This document shows positions 53,266-62,036 of a stretch of 64,000 nucleotides of DNA, in pieces; position 1 is the stretch's first letter; each line of letters opens with the position of its first letter. The notes beneath the pieces were generated by a model. That model was not told the DNA's origin and made no database searches. It was given only the letters and a program-made list of their open reading frames with translations. The stretch lies in assembly GCF_002157625.1 (NCBI RefSeq), contig NZ_BDMM01000001.1, positions 496,001-560,000 on the forward strand. Direction: 5' to 3'. The position numbers were made by a program, and so were the translations under genes. This stretch comes from Brevundimonas sp. SH203 (GTDB lineage Bacteria; Pseudomonadota; Alphaproteobacteria; Caulobacterales; Caulobacteraceae).

Positions 53266-53568
53266 TCAGAGCCCCGTGGTCACGTCGATCGACTGGCCTT
53301 CGGCCAGCGTCACGATAGCTTTTTTGATGTCGACGCGACGACCCAGGATGCCCCGGAAGCGCTTGGTCTTGCCCTTTTGAACCAGGGTGTTGACCTTGAC
53401 GACGTTGACTTTGAACAGGCTTTCGACCGCCGCGGCGATCTCGTCCTTGGAGGCCGTGTCCGCGACGCGGAAGACGACCTTGTTCTGCTCCGACAGGATC
53501 GTGGCCTTTTCGGTGATCACCGGGGCCAGGATGGTGTCGTAGTGCTTGGCGGTAGGTTGAGCGGCCAT
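53266..53568 (-). CDS. rplW: 50S ribosomal protein L23
   Basis: A 100-residue L23 at the tunnel exit, the main docking site for trigger factor and SRP. Markers: [28 protein letters not shown] and [27 protein letters not shown]. Its ATG overlaps the rplD stop by one base. Confidence 0.97.
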   Translation of the reverse strand: MAAQPTAKHYDTILAPVITEKATILSEQNKVVFRVADTASKDEIAAAVESLFKVNVVKVNTLVQKGKTKRFRGILGRRVDIKKAIVTLAEGQSIDVTTGL

Positions 53569-54206
53569 TACGCGGCTTCCTTATCGCTGAAGCGGGCTTC
53601 GATCGCCTCGATGGCGGCCTTGGTCAGCACCAGCTTGTCCGCGCGCAGGATGTCATAGACGTTCAGGCCGGCGTTCGGCAGCACGTCGATGTGCGGGATG
53701 TTGCGTGCGGCCAGGCCGAAGTTCGTGTCGACTTCCGGGCCCGCGATGATGAGCGCCTTGGTCCAGCCCAGCTTGCCGAACGTCTCGCGCAGGGCGGACG
53801 TCTTGGCTTCCTTGACCGAGACGGTGTCGACGACGATCAGGTCGCCGGACTTTGCCTTGGACGACAGGGCGTGACGCAGGGCGAGCGCGCGGATCTTCTT
53901 CGGCAGCGAGAAGCCGTGGTCGCGAACGACCGGACCGAAGGCGCGCGAGCCGCCGACGAACTGCGGCGCACGGCGCGAACCGTGACGAGCGCCGCCGGTG
54001 CCCTTCTGCTTGTACATCTTCTTGCCCGTGCGAGAGTTCTCGTTACGGGTCTGAACCTTGTGCGTGCCGGCGCGGCGCTTGGCCAGTTGCCAGTTGACGG
54101 TGCGGGCGAGGATGTCGCCGCGGATGTCGGAAATGCCGAAGACGGCGTCCGACAGCTCCACGTCGCCGGCAGCCTTGCCGTCGAGTTGGATGACAGAGAG
54201 TTTCAT
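53568..54206 (-). CDS. rplD: 50S ribosomal protein L4
   Basis: A 212-residue L4 whose loop reaches into the exit tunnel. Markers: [53 protein letters not shown]-type core (here split by normal spacing), and [31 protein letters not shown]. In E. coli L4 also represses the S10 operon through the leader. Confidence 0.97.
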   Translation of the reverse strand: MKLSVIQLDGKAAGDVELSDAVFGISDIRGDILARTVNWQLAKRRAGTHKVQTRNENSRTGKKMYKQKGTGGARHGSRRAPQFVGGSRAFGPVVRDHGFSLPKKIRALALRHALSSKAKSGDLIVVDTVSVKEAKTSALRETFGKLGWTKALIIAGPEVDTNFGLAARNIPHIDVLPNAGLNVYDILRADKLVLTKAAIEAIEARFSDKEAA

Positions 54207-54955
54207 TACGCTTCACCGCCTTCGGTCGCTTCGACGGGGGCTTCTTCAGCCGGGGTCGAGGCGGGTTGAGCAGCAGACTTGCTCGACTTCAGCGCGCCGG
54301 GGAACGGAGCGTCGGCCGGGCGAGCCTTCTTGATGGCGTCGCGAACCTTGACGTAGCTGCCGTCGTGACCCGGGACAGCGCCCTTGATCAGGATCAGGCC
54401 ACGCTCGGCGTCCACGCGGACGACGGTCAGGTTCTGGGTGGTGACGGTTTCGGTGCCGTAGTGGCCGGCCATCTTCTTGCCGGGGAACGTGCGACCCGGG
54501 TCCTGACGGTTACCCGTCGAACCGTGCGAACGGTGCGAGACCGAGACGCCGTGGGTGGCGCGAAGGCCGCCGAAGTTCCAGCGCTTCATGGCGCCGGCGA
54601 AACCCTTACCGATGGTCTCGCCCTGGATGTCCACCTTCTGGCCGACTAGGAAGTGTTCGGCCGACAGTTCGGCGCCCACGTCCAGCAGACCGTCCGCATC
54701 GACGCGGAACTCGGTGACATAGGCCTTGGGCTCGACTTCCGCCTTGGCGAAGGTCTCGCGTTGAGCCTTGTTGGTGTTCTTGGCCTTCTTCGTGCCAGCG
54801 CCCAGCTGGAGAGCGACGTAACCGTCACGCTCCTGGGTACGTTGGCCGACGACCTGGCAGCCGTCGAGCTGCAGCACAGTGACCGGAACGTGCGCGCCGT
54901 CTTCGGCGAACACGCGGGTCATGCCCAGCTTCTTGGCGATCACGCCCGTGCGCAT
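54206..54955 (-). CDS. rplC: 50S ribosomal protein L3
   Basis: A 249-residue L3 that starts 50S assembly and reaches the peptidyl-transferase centre. Markers: [35 protein letters not shown] and [24 protein letters not shown], which holds the glutamine methylated in E. coli. A low-complexity Ala/Glu/Pro tail of about 35 residues follows the core. Confidence 0.97.
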   Translation of the reverse strand: MRTGVIAKKLGMTRVFAEDGAHVPVTVLQLDGCQVVGQRTQERDGYVALQLGAGTKKAKNTNKAQRETFAKAEVEPKAYVTEFRVDADGLLDVGAELSAEHFLVGQKVDIQGETIGKGFAGAMKRWNFGGLRATHGVSVSHRSHGSTGNRQDPGRTFPGKKMAGHYGTETVTTQNLTVVRVDAERGLILIKGAVPGHDGSYVKVRDAIKKARPADAPFPGALKSSKSAAQPASTPAEEAPVEATEGGEA

Positions 54956-54976
54956 CGGATCCCGCCTCTTTCTACT

Positions 54977-55282
54977 TTAAATCTTGATCTCGACGTCCAC
55001 GCCGGCGGACAGGTCGAGCTTCATGAGCGCGTCCACGGTCTGCGGGGTGGGGTCGACGATGTCGAGCACGCGCTTGTGCGTGCGGATTTCAAACTGCTCA
55101 CGCGACTTCTTATCGACGTGCGGAGAGCGGTTCACGGTGAACTTTTCGATCAGGGTCGGCAGCGGAATCGGACCGCGAACGGTCGCGCCGGTGCGCTTGG
55201 CTGTATTGACGATCTCGCGCGTCGAGAAATCGAGGACGCGATGATCAAAGGCCTTGAGCCTGATGCGGATGCTTTGATCCAT
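54977..55282 (-). CDS. rpsJ: 30S ribosomal protein S10
   Basis: A 101-residue S10, first gene of the ribosomal block and also a NusB partner in antitermination. [18 protein letters not shown] is the conserved start, so a six-codon upstream extension is rejected. [35 protein letters not shown] is nearly invariant. Unlike many genomes, no tuf or fusA precedes it; a promoter region of about 230 bases does. Confidence 0.98.
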   Translation of the reverse strand: MDQSIRIRLKAFDHRVLDFSTREIVNTAKRTGATVRGPIPLPTLIEKFTVNRSPHVDKKSREQFEIRTHKRVLDIVDPTPQTVDALMKLDLSAGVDVEIKI

Positions 55283-55517
55283 ATCGGTGCTTACTTCCAA
55301 TGCGGTCGGAGGACCGCGTCCCTGTGAACCATTTCAAAGACCGAAGGCCTTCGGGCGCTAGGCCCTCAGGATACGCAAATCCGCAAAAACGATCGGCCCA
55401 CGCAGTACCCCGCGAAGGCCGTTGAAGTCCCAAGAAGCTGCAAAGAACAGTGACTTAGGTCGTTCTTGCGAACCGCGTCTGCAGCGAACTGCACAGCCGG
55501 TCCAACAAGAGTGGTGG

Positions 55518-55546
55518 CTTATGCCTACCGATTCCGTTTTCGTCAA
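55518..55546 (-). promoter_or_regulatory. Candidate promoter of the ribosomal super-operon
   Basis: On the leftward strand TTGACG and CATAAG lie exactly 17 bases apart, close to the sigma-70 consensus. This predicts a leader of about 230 nucleotides before rpsJ. The leader contains a perfect 14-bp palindrome (CCGAAGGCCTTCGG, 55341-55354) and a hairpin GCGGTC-GGAG-GACCGC (55302-55317), possible sites of feedback control. Confidence 0.6.
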
Positions 55547-55562
55547 GCGGCGAAACCAAGGC

Positions 55563-55590
55563 GGAGACAGGATTTCGTCAGCCTGTCTCC
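55563..55590 (-). terminator. Hairpin at the end of the thioesterase gene
   Basis: A perfect 9-bp stem (GGAGACAGG / CCTGTCTCC) with a 10-base loop overlaps the thioesterase stop codon. No clear U-run follows, so its strength as a terminator for the metE unit is uncertain. Confidence 0.5.
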
Positions 55591-56342
55591 AGCGCCCGAT
55601 CCCACCCCGAAATCGGCGTCGCCCGGCCGGTTTCATCGACCGCCACCATGACGAACTCGGCGGCCGCCGAACGGCGTCGGTCGCCGGTCAGCAGGCTTTC
55701 AGCCCATAGCTCGACCTCCACCGTAACCGAGGACCGGCCCACCCTTGTCGCGCGCGAGGCCAGTTCGATCAGGTCGCCCTCGTGGATGGGGGCGGAGAAG
55801 TCGATCCGGCCGGAAGCCGCCATCACCATGACCGCCCGGGCCCGTCGCGTGGCGCAGACGAAGGCCGCCTTGGCCATCAGCTTCAGCGCGTCGCCGCCAT
55901 ACAGGGTGCCATAGTGGTTGGTCCAGGTCGGGAACACCGTCTCCACCGCCCGCAGCCAGCCGTCGTCGGTCGCATCGACGGCCGGAACGGGCGCAAGGGC
56001 GCCCTGCCCCTCGGTCTTCGGCGTCACCATGTTGAAGACGCCCTGCGTACACAGCCGCCGCTCGCCGCTGACCGGCGCCTCGGCCCACAGCTGGACCTCG
56101 ACGCCCATCGAGGTGCGCCCGACACGGACCACCCGCCCGGTCGCCTCGACCATCTCCCCGATCCGGGCGGGGGCGGCGAAGTCGATCCGCTCGCACCCGG
56201 CCGTCACGATGGGCCGCCGCGCATGACGCGCAGCGGCCAGGAAGGCGACCTTGTCCAAGTGCGCCAGACCGACGCCCCCGAACAATGTGCCGTGGTGGTT
56301 GGCGTCCCCGGGGAACACCATGTCGATCAGGGTGACGCTCAT
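55578..56342 (-). CDS. Tandem-hotdog acyl-CoA thioesterase
   Basis: A 254-residue protein made of two hotdog domains in tandem. Each carries the YciA/BACH-type pattern: [25 protein letters not shown] then [15 protein letters not shown] in the first half; [25 protein letters not shown] then [14 protein letters not shown] in the second. The paired Asn/Asp and Gly residues of the active site appear in both. It should hydrolyse acyl-CoA. The start overlaps the metE stop by four bases (ATGA), so it is translated with metE. Confidence 0.88.
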   Translation of the reverse strand: MSVTLIDMVFPGDANHHGTLFGGVGLAHLDKVAFLAAARHARRPIVTAGCERIDFAAPARIGEMVEATGRVVRVGRTSMGVEVQLWAEAPVSGERRLCTQGVFNMVTPKTEGQGALAPVPAVDATDDGWLRAVETVFPTWTNHYGTLYGGDALKLMAKAAFVCATRRARAVMVMAASGRIDFSAPIHEGDLIELASRATRVGRSSVTVEVELWAESLLTGDRRRSAAAEFVMVAVDETGRATPISGWDRALETG

Positions 56343-58678
56343 GCCGAGACGACGACCTGCCGCGCGACCTTGGCCGCCGACACCATATTGAGCAGGGCGG
56401 CCTCCGTCTCGGGCCAGCCGCGCGTCTTCAGCCCGCAGTCCGGGTTCACCCACAGCCGATCCGCCGGCAGCTTGCCCGCCGCCGCCGTCAGCAGGGCCGA
56501 CATCTCCTCGACCGAGGGAACGCGCGGCGAGTGGATGTCATAGACGCCCGGCCCGATCTCGGCCGGATAGCGATAGTCCGAAAACGCATCCAGCAGCTCC
56601 ATCTGCGAGCGCGACGTCTCGATGGAGATCACGTCCGCATCCATCGCGCCGATGGACTGGATGATGTCGTTGAACTCGGAATAGCACATATGGGTATGAA
56701 TCTGGGTCTCGTCCTTCACCCCCGAGGCGCTGATGCGGAAGCATTCCACCGCCCAGTCCAGATAGGCCGCCCAATCCGCGCGCCGCAGCGGCAGCCCCTC
56801 GCGCAGCGCCGCCTCGTCGATCTGGATCACCACCGCCCCGGCCGTCTCAAGGTCCGTCACCTCGTCGCGAATGGCGAACGCGATCTGGCGGCAGGTGGCG
56901 CCGCGCGGCTGGTCGTCGCGCACGAAGGACCAGTTCAATATGGTCACGGGCCCGGTCAGCATCCCCTTCATCGGGCGATCCGTCAGCGACTGGGCGTAAC
57001 GCCACCACTCCACCGTCATCGCCTTCGGCCGCGACACGTCGCCATAGATGATCGGCGGCCGCACGCAGCGCGAGCCATAGGACTGCACCCACGCCGCCTT
57101 GGTGAAGACGAAGCCCGACAGCTGTTCGCCGAAATACTGGACCATGTCGTTGCGCTCGAACTCGCCGTGGACCAGCACGTCCAGACCCAGGTCTTCCTGC
57201 CACTTCACCGTCCGCGCCGTCTCTTCACGCAGGAAGGCGGCGTAGGCGGCGTCGTCGATCAGCCGCCTGCCGTGGTCGGCGCGGGCCTTTCGCACCTCGG
57301 CCGTCTGGGGGAACGAGCCGATGGTCGTGGTCGGATAGGCCGGCAGCCCCAGTCGACGCTGCTGCACCGGACGGCGGATCTCAAAGCTGGAGGCGCGTCG
57401 GGCCAGGGCCGGATCGGCCTGCGCCGCCCGCGCCTGAACCTTCGGGTCGTTGATGCGCGGCGAGGTGCGACGCGACGCGACCGAGGCGGTCGAGGCGTCC
57501 AGTTCGGCCTTCACCGCCGCCCGGCCTTCATTCAGCGCGCGTGCGAGGGTGGCCAGTTCGGCGACCTTCTGCACCGCAAAGGCCAGCCAGTCCCTGATCT
57601 CGGCGTCCAGCCCCGTCTCCCGCTCCAGATCGATCGGCGTGTGCAGCAGGGAGCAGGACGGCGCCACGATCACCCGACGCCCGGCGGCGACCAGCGGCTC
57701 CACCCGGTCCAGCACCGCGTTCAGATCGGCCTTCCACACATTGCGCCCGTCGATGACGCCCAGAGACAGCACCTGATCCGGCCGCGTCCGCGACGCCACC
57801 TCGGCCAGCTGCTCCGGCGCCCGCACCAGATCCAGATGCAGCCCGTGGACCGGCAGCTTCAACGCCGTCTCCACATTGTCGCCCAGCGCTCCGAAATAGG
57901 TCGTCAGCATCACCTTGATCGGCGGCGTCACGTCGGTCAGCACTCGATAGGTGTGATCGAAGGCGGCCCGCGCCTCTGCAGTCAGGTCCGTGACCAGGCA
58001 GGGCTCGTCCAGCTGAACCCAGGTCGCCCCCGCCCGCGCCAGCGACCTCAGCACCTCGGCATAGACCGGCAACAGGCGCGGCAGCAGGCTCAGCACGTCG
58101 AACGCCTCGCCCCGCGTCTTGCCCAGCAGCAGATAGGACACCGGACCCAGCAGGACGGGCCGCGTCTCGATCCCCTGCGCCCTGGCCTCCAGATATTCGT
58201 CCAGCGCCTTTGTCGACCCCAGGCGGAACGTCTGGTCGGCCGTGAACTCGGGCGCGAGATAGTGGTAGTTGGTGTCGAACCATTTGGTCATCTCCATCGC
58301 CGGGACGCCCTCGCCCGCCCCGTGGACATGACCGTGTTCGCAGACCTGGCTCTCGCCGCGCGAGCCGCGCGCCATGGCGAAATAGGTCGCCAGATCGACC
58401 CGCTCGCCCTTCCAGCCATAGGCGGCGGGCACGGCCCCCACCATCGCCGTCAGGTCCAGCACCTGATCATAAAGAGAGAAATCGTTGGACGGCGCGATGT
58501 CGGCGCCCAGGTCGCGCTGTCGCGCCCAGGTCAGGGCGCGCAGTTCGGCGGCGGTGGACAGCAGGGCCTCGGCGTCGATCTTTCCGGCCCAATAGGCCTC
58601 CAGCGCGGTCTTCAGTTCGCGCTTGGGGCCGATGCGGGGAAAGCCGAGGGTGGCGACCTGGACGGGATGACGGATCAT
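56339..58678 (-). CDS. metE: Cobalamin-independent methionine synthase
   Basis: A 779-residue enzyme transferring methyl from methyltetrahydrofolate-triglutamate to homocysteine without B12. The N-terminal barrel begins [15 protein letters not shown]; the C-terminal barrel has [15 protein letters not shown] and the zinc ligands His and Cys of [12 protein letters not shown] with Cys of [10 protein letters not shown]. Length is normal. It is transcribed from a leader that carries a cobalamin riboswitch, so it should be repressed when B12 is available and a B12-dependent MetH can work. Coupled to the thioesterase gene. Confidence 0.97.
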   Translation of the reverse strand: MIRHPVQVATLGFPRIGPKRELKTALEAYWAGKIDAEALLSTAAELRALTWARQRDLGADIAPSNDFSLYDQVLDLTAMVGAVPAAYGWKGERVDLATYFAMARGSRGESQVCEHGHVHGAGEGVPAMEMTKWFDTNYHYLAPEFTADQTFRLGSTKALDEYLEARAQGIETRPVLLGPVSYLLLGKTRGEAFDVLSLLPRLLPVYAEVLRSLARAGATWVQLDEPCLVTDLTAEARAAFDHTYRVLTDVTPPIKVMLTTYFGALGDNVETALKLPVHGLHLDLVRAPEQLAEVASRTRPDQVLSLGVIDGRNVWKADLNAVLDRVEPLVAAGRRVIVAPSCSLLHTPIDLERETGLDAEIRDWLAFAVQKVAELATLARALNEGRAAVKAELDASTASVASRRTSPRINDPKVQARAAQADPALARRASSFEIRRPVQQRRLGLPAYPTTTIGSFPQTAEVRKARADHGRRLIDDAAYAAFLREETARTVKWQEDLGLDVLVHGEFERNDMVQYFGEQLSGFVFTKAAWVQSYGSRCVRPPIIYGDVSRPKAMTVEWWRYAQSLTDRPMKGMLTGPVTILNWSFVRDDQPRGATCRQIAFAIRDEVTDLETAGAVVIQIDEAALREGLPLRRADWAAYLDWAVECFRISASGVKDETQIHTHMCYSEFNDIIQSIGAMDADVISIETSRSQMELLDAFSDYRYPAEIGPGVYDIHSPRVPSVEEMSALLTAAAGKLPADRLWVNPDCGLKTRGWPETEAALLNMVSAAKVARQVVVSA

Positions 58679-58794
58679 GGCGTTCGAAACCTGTGTTGTG
58701 GCCAGGCTTCGGACAGGGTCGCGCGAGCGTCGTCGCGGACGAGAATGGTCCGGCGGCGCCAATGCGGCCTGACCGGACACCCCGCCGGAGGACG

Positions 58795-58965
58795 TTATCT
58801 GTCGGGGCAGGTCTCCTGGCTCACGGGTCACGGCTTCGGGTCCGGCCTTCCCGGCGCGAACGCCAGTGACACGAGATGGACCTTCGGCTCGCCGCTCACA
58901 GTTGCGGGGGCAGCGCCGGCGTCGCACCGGCTTCCCTCTTAGCTCCGTCCGATCCGAAGACCGGG
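58795..58965 (-). promoter_or_regulatory. Cobalamin (AdoCbl) riboswitch upstream of metE
   Basis: Read on the leftward strand, the region shows the cobalamin riboswitch landmarks in order: GGGAAGCCGGTGCGAC (around 58936-58921), GCTGCCCCCGCAACTGTGAG, and the B12 box AGCCAGGAGACCTGCC (58821-58806). It lies between the metE promoter and start codon. Binding of B12 should block metE expression. The exact ends are estimates; about 115 bases between the box and the start codon form the expression platform. Confidence 0.95.
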
Positions 58966-58985
58966 CGCAGAACCACGACTCGGAT

Positions 58986-59014
58986 ATCAAATCCCACCCG
59001 AGTCGCCACGTCAA
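58986..59014 (-). promoter_or_regulatory. Candidate metE promoter
   Basis: On the leftward strand TTGACG (59014-59009) and TTTGAT (58991-58986) are spaced by 17 bases. Transcription would begin near 58979, just ahead of the cobalamin riboswitch, which fits a riboswitch-bearing leader. Confidence 0.55.
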
Positions 59015-59019
59015 TAGAC

Positions 59020-59035
59020 ATAAGGATATGCTTAT
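59020..59035. promoter_or_regulatory. ArsR-type palindrome next to the metE promoter
   Basis: ATAAGGATATGCTTAT is a near-perfect 16-bp palindrome (ATAAG-N-ATAT-N-CTTAT) lying six bases upstream of the candidate -35 box, with a further ATATCTTTATAT stretch beside it. The form resembles binding sites of ArsR-family regulators of methionine metabolism such as SahR/SamR, as far as I recall. Regulator identity is inferred. Confidence 0.45.
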
Positions 59036-59243
59036 ATCTTTATATGATGGGCGAGCGTTAACCGCCTGCCCTCCCGCCTCCGCGATAGCGACACATTCTT
59101 GCCGCACTGCGTGACAGTCGCGCAACAGGACTACGACAGCGGCTCACCGAACAACGGTTTAATGCTGCGCTTCGTCCGTATGCTGATAGCAGGCGCCCCT
59201 CCCGGACCCCCATCCGGGCAAGGACTGCTAAGGACAAAACACA

Positions 59244-59993
59244 ATGAAGACGATCCTCCTCGCCTCGGCCGCCGCCGCCACCCTGTTCGCCGCTCCGGCC
59301 TTCGCCCAGGACGCCATCGGTTCGGTCGGCGTGACCTATTCGAACCCGACGATCAAAGCCGCCGGCAACGACATCGACGGCGACATCTGGTCGGTCGACG
59401 GCACCGTCGCCCTGCCGGCCAAGGACTGGACCGTGACGCTGAACGGCGCGGTCGATCACACCAAGGCCTTCGGTGAAGAAGACACCTCGGGCAAGGCCGC
59501 CGCTCACCTGACCAAGATGTGGACGTCCGACGTTCGCGCCGGCGGCTTCGTCGCCGCCAACGGCATCGGCACCGGCGACACCCTCTGGACCGTGGGCGCC
59601 GAAGCTCAGAAGTATCTGGCCGGCTCGACCCTGACCGGCCTGGTCGCCTGGACCGACGCCGACGCCGGCGACATCTGGACCGTCGGCGGCGACGCCGCCT
59701 TCTACGTCATGCCGAACCTGCGCCTGAACGCGGGCGTCGCCTACAACAACATCCGCCCGAACGGCGGCAACAACGCCGACGCCTGGACCTATGGCGTGGG
59801 CGCCGAATACGAGTTCGAGAACACCCCGTTCTCGGTGGGCGCCTCCTACACCCGCGCCGACCTGGACGCGGCTGACGTCGACACCTGGTCGCTGGGCCTG
59901 CGCTACTCCTTCGGCGGCGACCTGCAAGCCCGCGATCGCGCCGGCGCCAACCTGGGCGTCGCGGCGATCACGAGCGTCCTGGGCATTCGCTAA
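59244..59993 (+). CDS. Outer-membrane beta-barrel protein
   Basis: A 249-residue exported protein. The signal peptide is MKTILLASAAAATLFAAPAFA, cleaved before QDAIG. The mature part consists of alternating amphipathic strands with aromatic ends (DIWSVDGTVALPAKDWTVTLNGAVDH, AFYVMPNLRLNAGVAYNNI, WTYGVGAEYEFENTPFSVGASYTRA, WSLGLRYSFGG), typical of small barrels. No porin family can be named. An AAGGAC site precedes the ATG and a perfect terminator follows, so it is a strong stand-alone gene. Confidence 0.78.
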   Translation: MKTILLASAAAATLFAAPAFAQDAIGSVGVTYSNPTIKAAGNDIDGDIWSVDGTVALPAKDWTVTLNGAVDHTKAFGEEDTSGKAAAHLTKMWTSDVRAGGFVAANGIGTGDTLWTVGAEAQKYLAGSTLTGLVAWTDADAGDIWTVGGDAAFYVMPNLRLNAGVAYNNIRPNGGNNADAWTYGVGAEYEFENTPFSVGASYTRADLDAADVDTWSLGLRYSFGGDLQARDRAGANLGVAAITSVLGIR

Positions 59994-60020
59994 GCCTTTC
60001 GGAGCGATCCGATAGAGACG

Positions 60021-60052
60021 AGCCCCGGCGGAGCGATCCGCCGGGGCTTTTT
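60021..60052 (+). terminator. Intrinsic terminator of the beta-barrel gene
   Basis: A perfect 12-bp stem (AGCCCCGGCGGA / TCCGCCGGGGCT), 4-base loop, then a run of five T residues, about 27 bases after the stop codon. Confidence 0.93.
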
Positions 60053-60074
60053 CATGGGTCATGCTCCACAAGAA

Positions 60075-60106
60075 AAGGCCCCCGGGGTTCCACGACCGGG
60101 GGCCTT
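60075..60106 (-). terminator. Intrinsic terminator of the GIN-domain gene
   Basis: A perfect 11-bp stem (AAGGCCCCCGG / CCGGGGGCCTT) with a 10-base loop follows the convergent gene's stop; on the leftward strand it continues as TTCTTG after the stem's own T residues. Confidence 0.85.
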
Positions 60107-60130
60107 GCCTTGCGGACGGAGAGGCGGACC

Positions 60131-61024
60131 TCAGCGTCCGATCTGCAGCGTGCCCGACCCGACCACGGTGCGCGACACCGCTCCGGTGGCGGAGGCGACG
60201 CGGACATTGCCCGATCCGGCGATGGCCACGCTCAGGTCGCGGGTCGCACCGCCATAGCGCACGTCGCCCGACCCGCCGATGGCCACCGTCAGCTTGTCCA
60301 TCCGCCCCTGGCGCACATTGACGCCCCCCGAGCCGCCGATGGACAGATCGCCCTCGCCGCCTGCGCTGGCCACCTCGACATTGCCCGATCCGCCCACGGC
60401 CGCCTTCAGATTTCCCGTGGGGCCGGCGTAGATGCTGCCCGACCCGCCCACATTGGCCTCCAGCGCGCGCGAAGATCCCGCCCGGATCGAGCCGGAGCCG
60501 CCGACTCCCAGCGACACGCGGCCGTCGACATTGGCCACGTTCCACGCCCCGCAGCCGCCGCTGTTCAGTTCGACGGAGCGTGCGCCGCGTCCGACCGAGC
60601 CGAACACCGCCCCACCCGCGCTGACATCCACGTCGCGCGGCGTGCGGATCACGATCATCGGCGCGTCTTCCATGCGCAGCCGGCCGATGTCGCCGACCTC
60701 GACGGTCGCGCCCCGGCCGGGATGGGCGGGATCGGCCTGACTGGCGTTGCAGCCGCGAATACGGTTTCCGCCATTGGCCCAGAAGGCGCCGTTGCGGCCC
60801 AGTCCGCCGTCGATGCGGACGTCGCGCCCCACGCGGCGCACCTGAACGGCCGGCAGGCGCGAACCGCCTTGCGTGACCTCGACCCCCACGTCCTGACGAT
60901 CCTCGACGATCACGACGACCCGCGCCACGGCGTTGCGGATCTGGACCTCTGCGGCCGATGCGGGCGCGGCGGCCATGCCCGTTAGGGCGGCGGCTGTGGC
61001 GGCGGCGATCAATGCGGTCTTCAT
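60131..61024 (-). CDS. GIN-domain (DUF2807-like) exported repeat protein
   Basis: A 297-residue protein with a signal peptide (MKTALIAAATAAALTGMAAAPASA). The C-terminal 170 residues are built from short repeats with GGSGS, GSGNV and GSGDV turns (for example LGVGGSGSIRAG, ANVGGSGSIYAG, AIGGSGDVRYGG, AIAGSGNVRVAS), the signature of head-GIN or DUF2807 beta-solenoids. Two Cys pairs may form disulfides. The role of such proteins is unclear; a surface or periplasmic adhesin-like function is possible. It has its own terminator. Confidence 0.8.
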   Translation of the reverse strand: MKTALIAAATAAALTGMAAAPASAAEVQIRNAVARVVVIVEDRQDVGVEVTQGGSRLPAVQVRRVGRDVRIDGGLGRNGAFWANGGNRIRGCNASQADPAHPGRGATVEVGDIGRLRMEDAPMIVIRTPRDVDVSAGGAVFGSVGRGARSVELNSGGCGAWNVANVDGRVSLGVGGSGSIRAGSSRALEANVGGSGSIYAGPTGNLKAAVGGSGNVEVASAGGEGDLSIGGSGGVNVRQGRMDKLTVAIGGSGDVRYGGATRDLSVAIAGSGNVRVASATGAVSRTVVGSGTLQIGR

Positions 61025-61108
61025 TCGGCTGTTCCCTTCCGGTCTGTTGAGGGAAAGGTGCGCGCCGCGCGCCGCGAAGTCATTTTAACTTCAGGTCATG
61101 AACGCGAA

Positions 61109-62023
61109 TTAACCCGCGGGCCTCAGCATCCCGGCGCCGTCGGCCGCCCCGACCTCCGGCTCGAAGTCACGCTCGAAATGGGCGATGCGGCTTTTCATCG
61201 CCCCGGCCTTCTTCAGCGCCAGAGACGCGGCCCAGCGCGCGGCCAGTTCCGGCGTCGCCATGCCGTCCGTCTGGCGCGGCCGCCCGCCCCGGCTGCGGAT
61301 CACCGCATTGGTGAACAGCGCCCCGTTCCTGAACCGCGACGGCCAGGTCTGGAAATCCATCGACAGGCTGACGCAGAACCGATCCAGATTCTCCACCCGA
61401 TGCGGCGCATACAGCGGCCAGGTCAGCGCCCGTCCCGGCTCCAGATCCATGACCTGGGCGTCGTCCTCGAACGCCAGGGTATAGGGCAGTTCCTCGGTCG
61501 TCTGGCGCGTGACGACCTGTTCCATGTTGCGCTCGGCCAGGTGCCGCTCGTCGCCCGGATAAACGAACAGCCGCTTGCGCCCGCGCAGGTGGAACAGCAC
61601 CACCCCCGCCGCGTCGAAATGATAGGGCACCCGCGCCTTGGGCGACGACAGGATCAACTGCCCCGCGTTCCGCACCGCCCGCATCCCCGGATAAGTCGCC
61701 TGGATGGCCGCGAAGTCCGTCATCGCCGCCGCCCACAGCTCGGGCCAGCCGCGTTCGACCTGGCGCAGATTGACCCACAGCCGCCCCTGTTTGATCGCCT
61801 CCAGCAGCTCCTCGCCCGACAGCCGCCCGCGCGCGCCGGTGCGCAGGGACACCTGCCCCTCGTCGTCGTAGTCGTACAGGTTGATGTCGAACAGTTCGGC
61901 CGGATAGCGGTCCAGCACCGCCGCCAGGGCCGCATCCTCGGCGAAGCCTTGCTCAACCAGCGTATGCGGATGCTGCCTGGCCTCGGCGATCGGGCCGGGA
62001 TAGCGGGTGCGGCGTTCGGTCAT
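61109..62023 (-). CDS. Cupin/JmjC-like protein
   Basis: A 304-residue protein with a jelly-roll core. The candidate iron ligands are H and D of YHFDAAGVVLFHLRGRKRLFVYP and a later H in YAPHRVENLDRFCVS, the HxD...H pattern of JmjC/cupin_8 2-oxoglutarate oxygenases. The ATG at MTERRTRYPG has a GGAG site eight bases upstream; the longer start would place that site inside the coding region. It lies 13 bases after the GNAT gene stop and shares its transcript. Substrate unknown. Confidence 0.75.
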   Translation of the reverse strand: MTERRTRYPGPIAEARQHPHTLVEQGFAEDAALAAVLDRYPAELFDINLYDYDDEGQVSLRTGARGRLSGEELLEAIKQGRLWVNLRQVERGWPELWAAAMTDFAAIQATYPGMRAVRNAGQLILSSPKARVPYHFDAAGVVLFHLRGRKRLFVYPGDERHLAERNMEQVVTRQTTEELPYTLAFEDDAQVMDLEPGRALTWPLYAPHRVENLDRFCVSLSMDFQTWPSRFRNGALFTNAVIRSRGGRPRQTDGMATPELAARWAASLALKKAGAMKSRIAHFERDFEPEVGAADGAGMLRPAG

Positions 62024-62036
62024 TGCGACGTCTCCT

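Noticed and set aside
55283-55577. A tRNA or small RNA gene before rpsJ
   Set aside because: No cloverleaf could be drawn; the palindromes there fit a leader and promoter region better.
59201-59218. CCCGGA-N6-TCCGGG upstream of the beta-barrel gene as a terminator
   Set aside because: It lies in the gene's own leader with no U-run; probably incidental or a minor mRNA structure.
61076-61092. GAAGT-N7-ACTTC as a terminator between the cupin-like and GIN genes
   Set aside because: Only a 5-bp AT-containing stem without a U-run; too weak to report as a feature.
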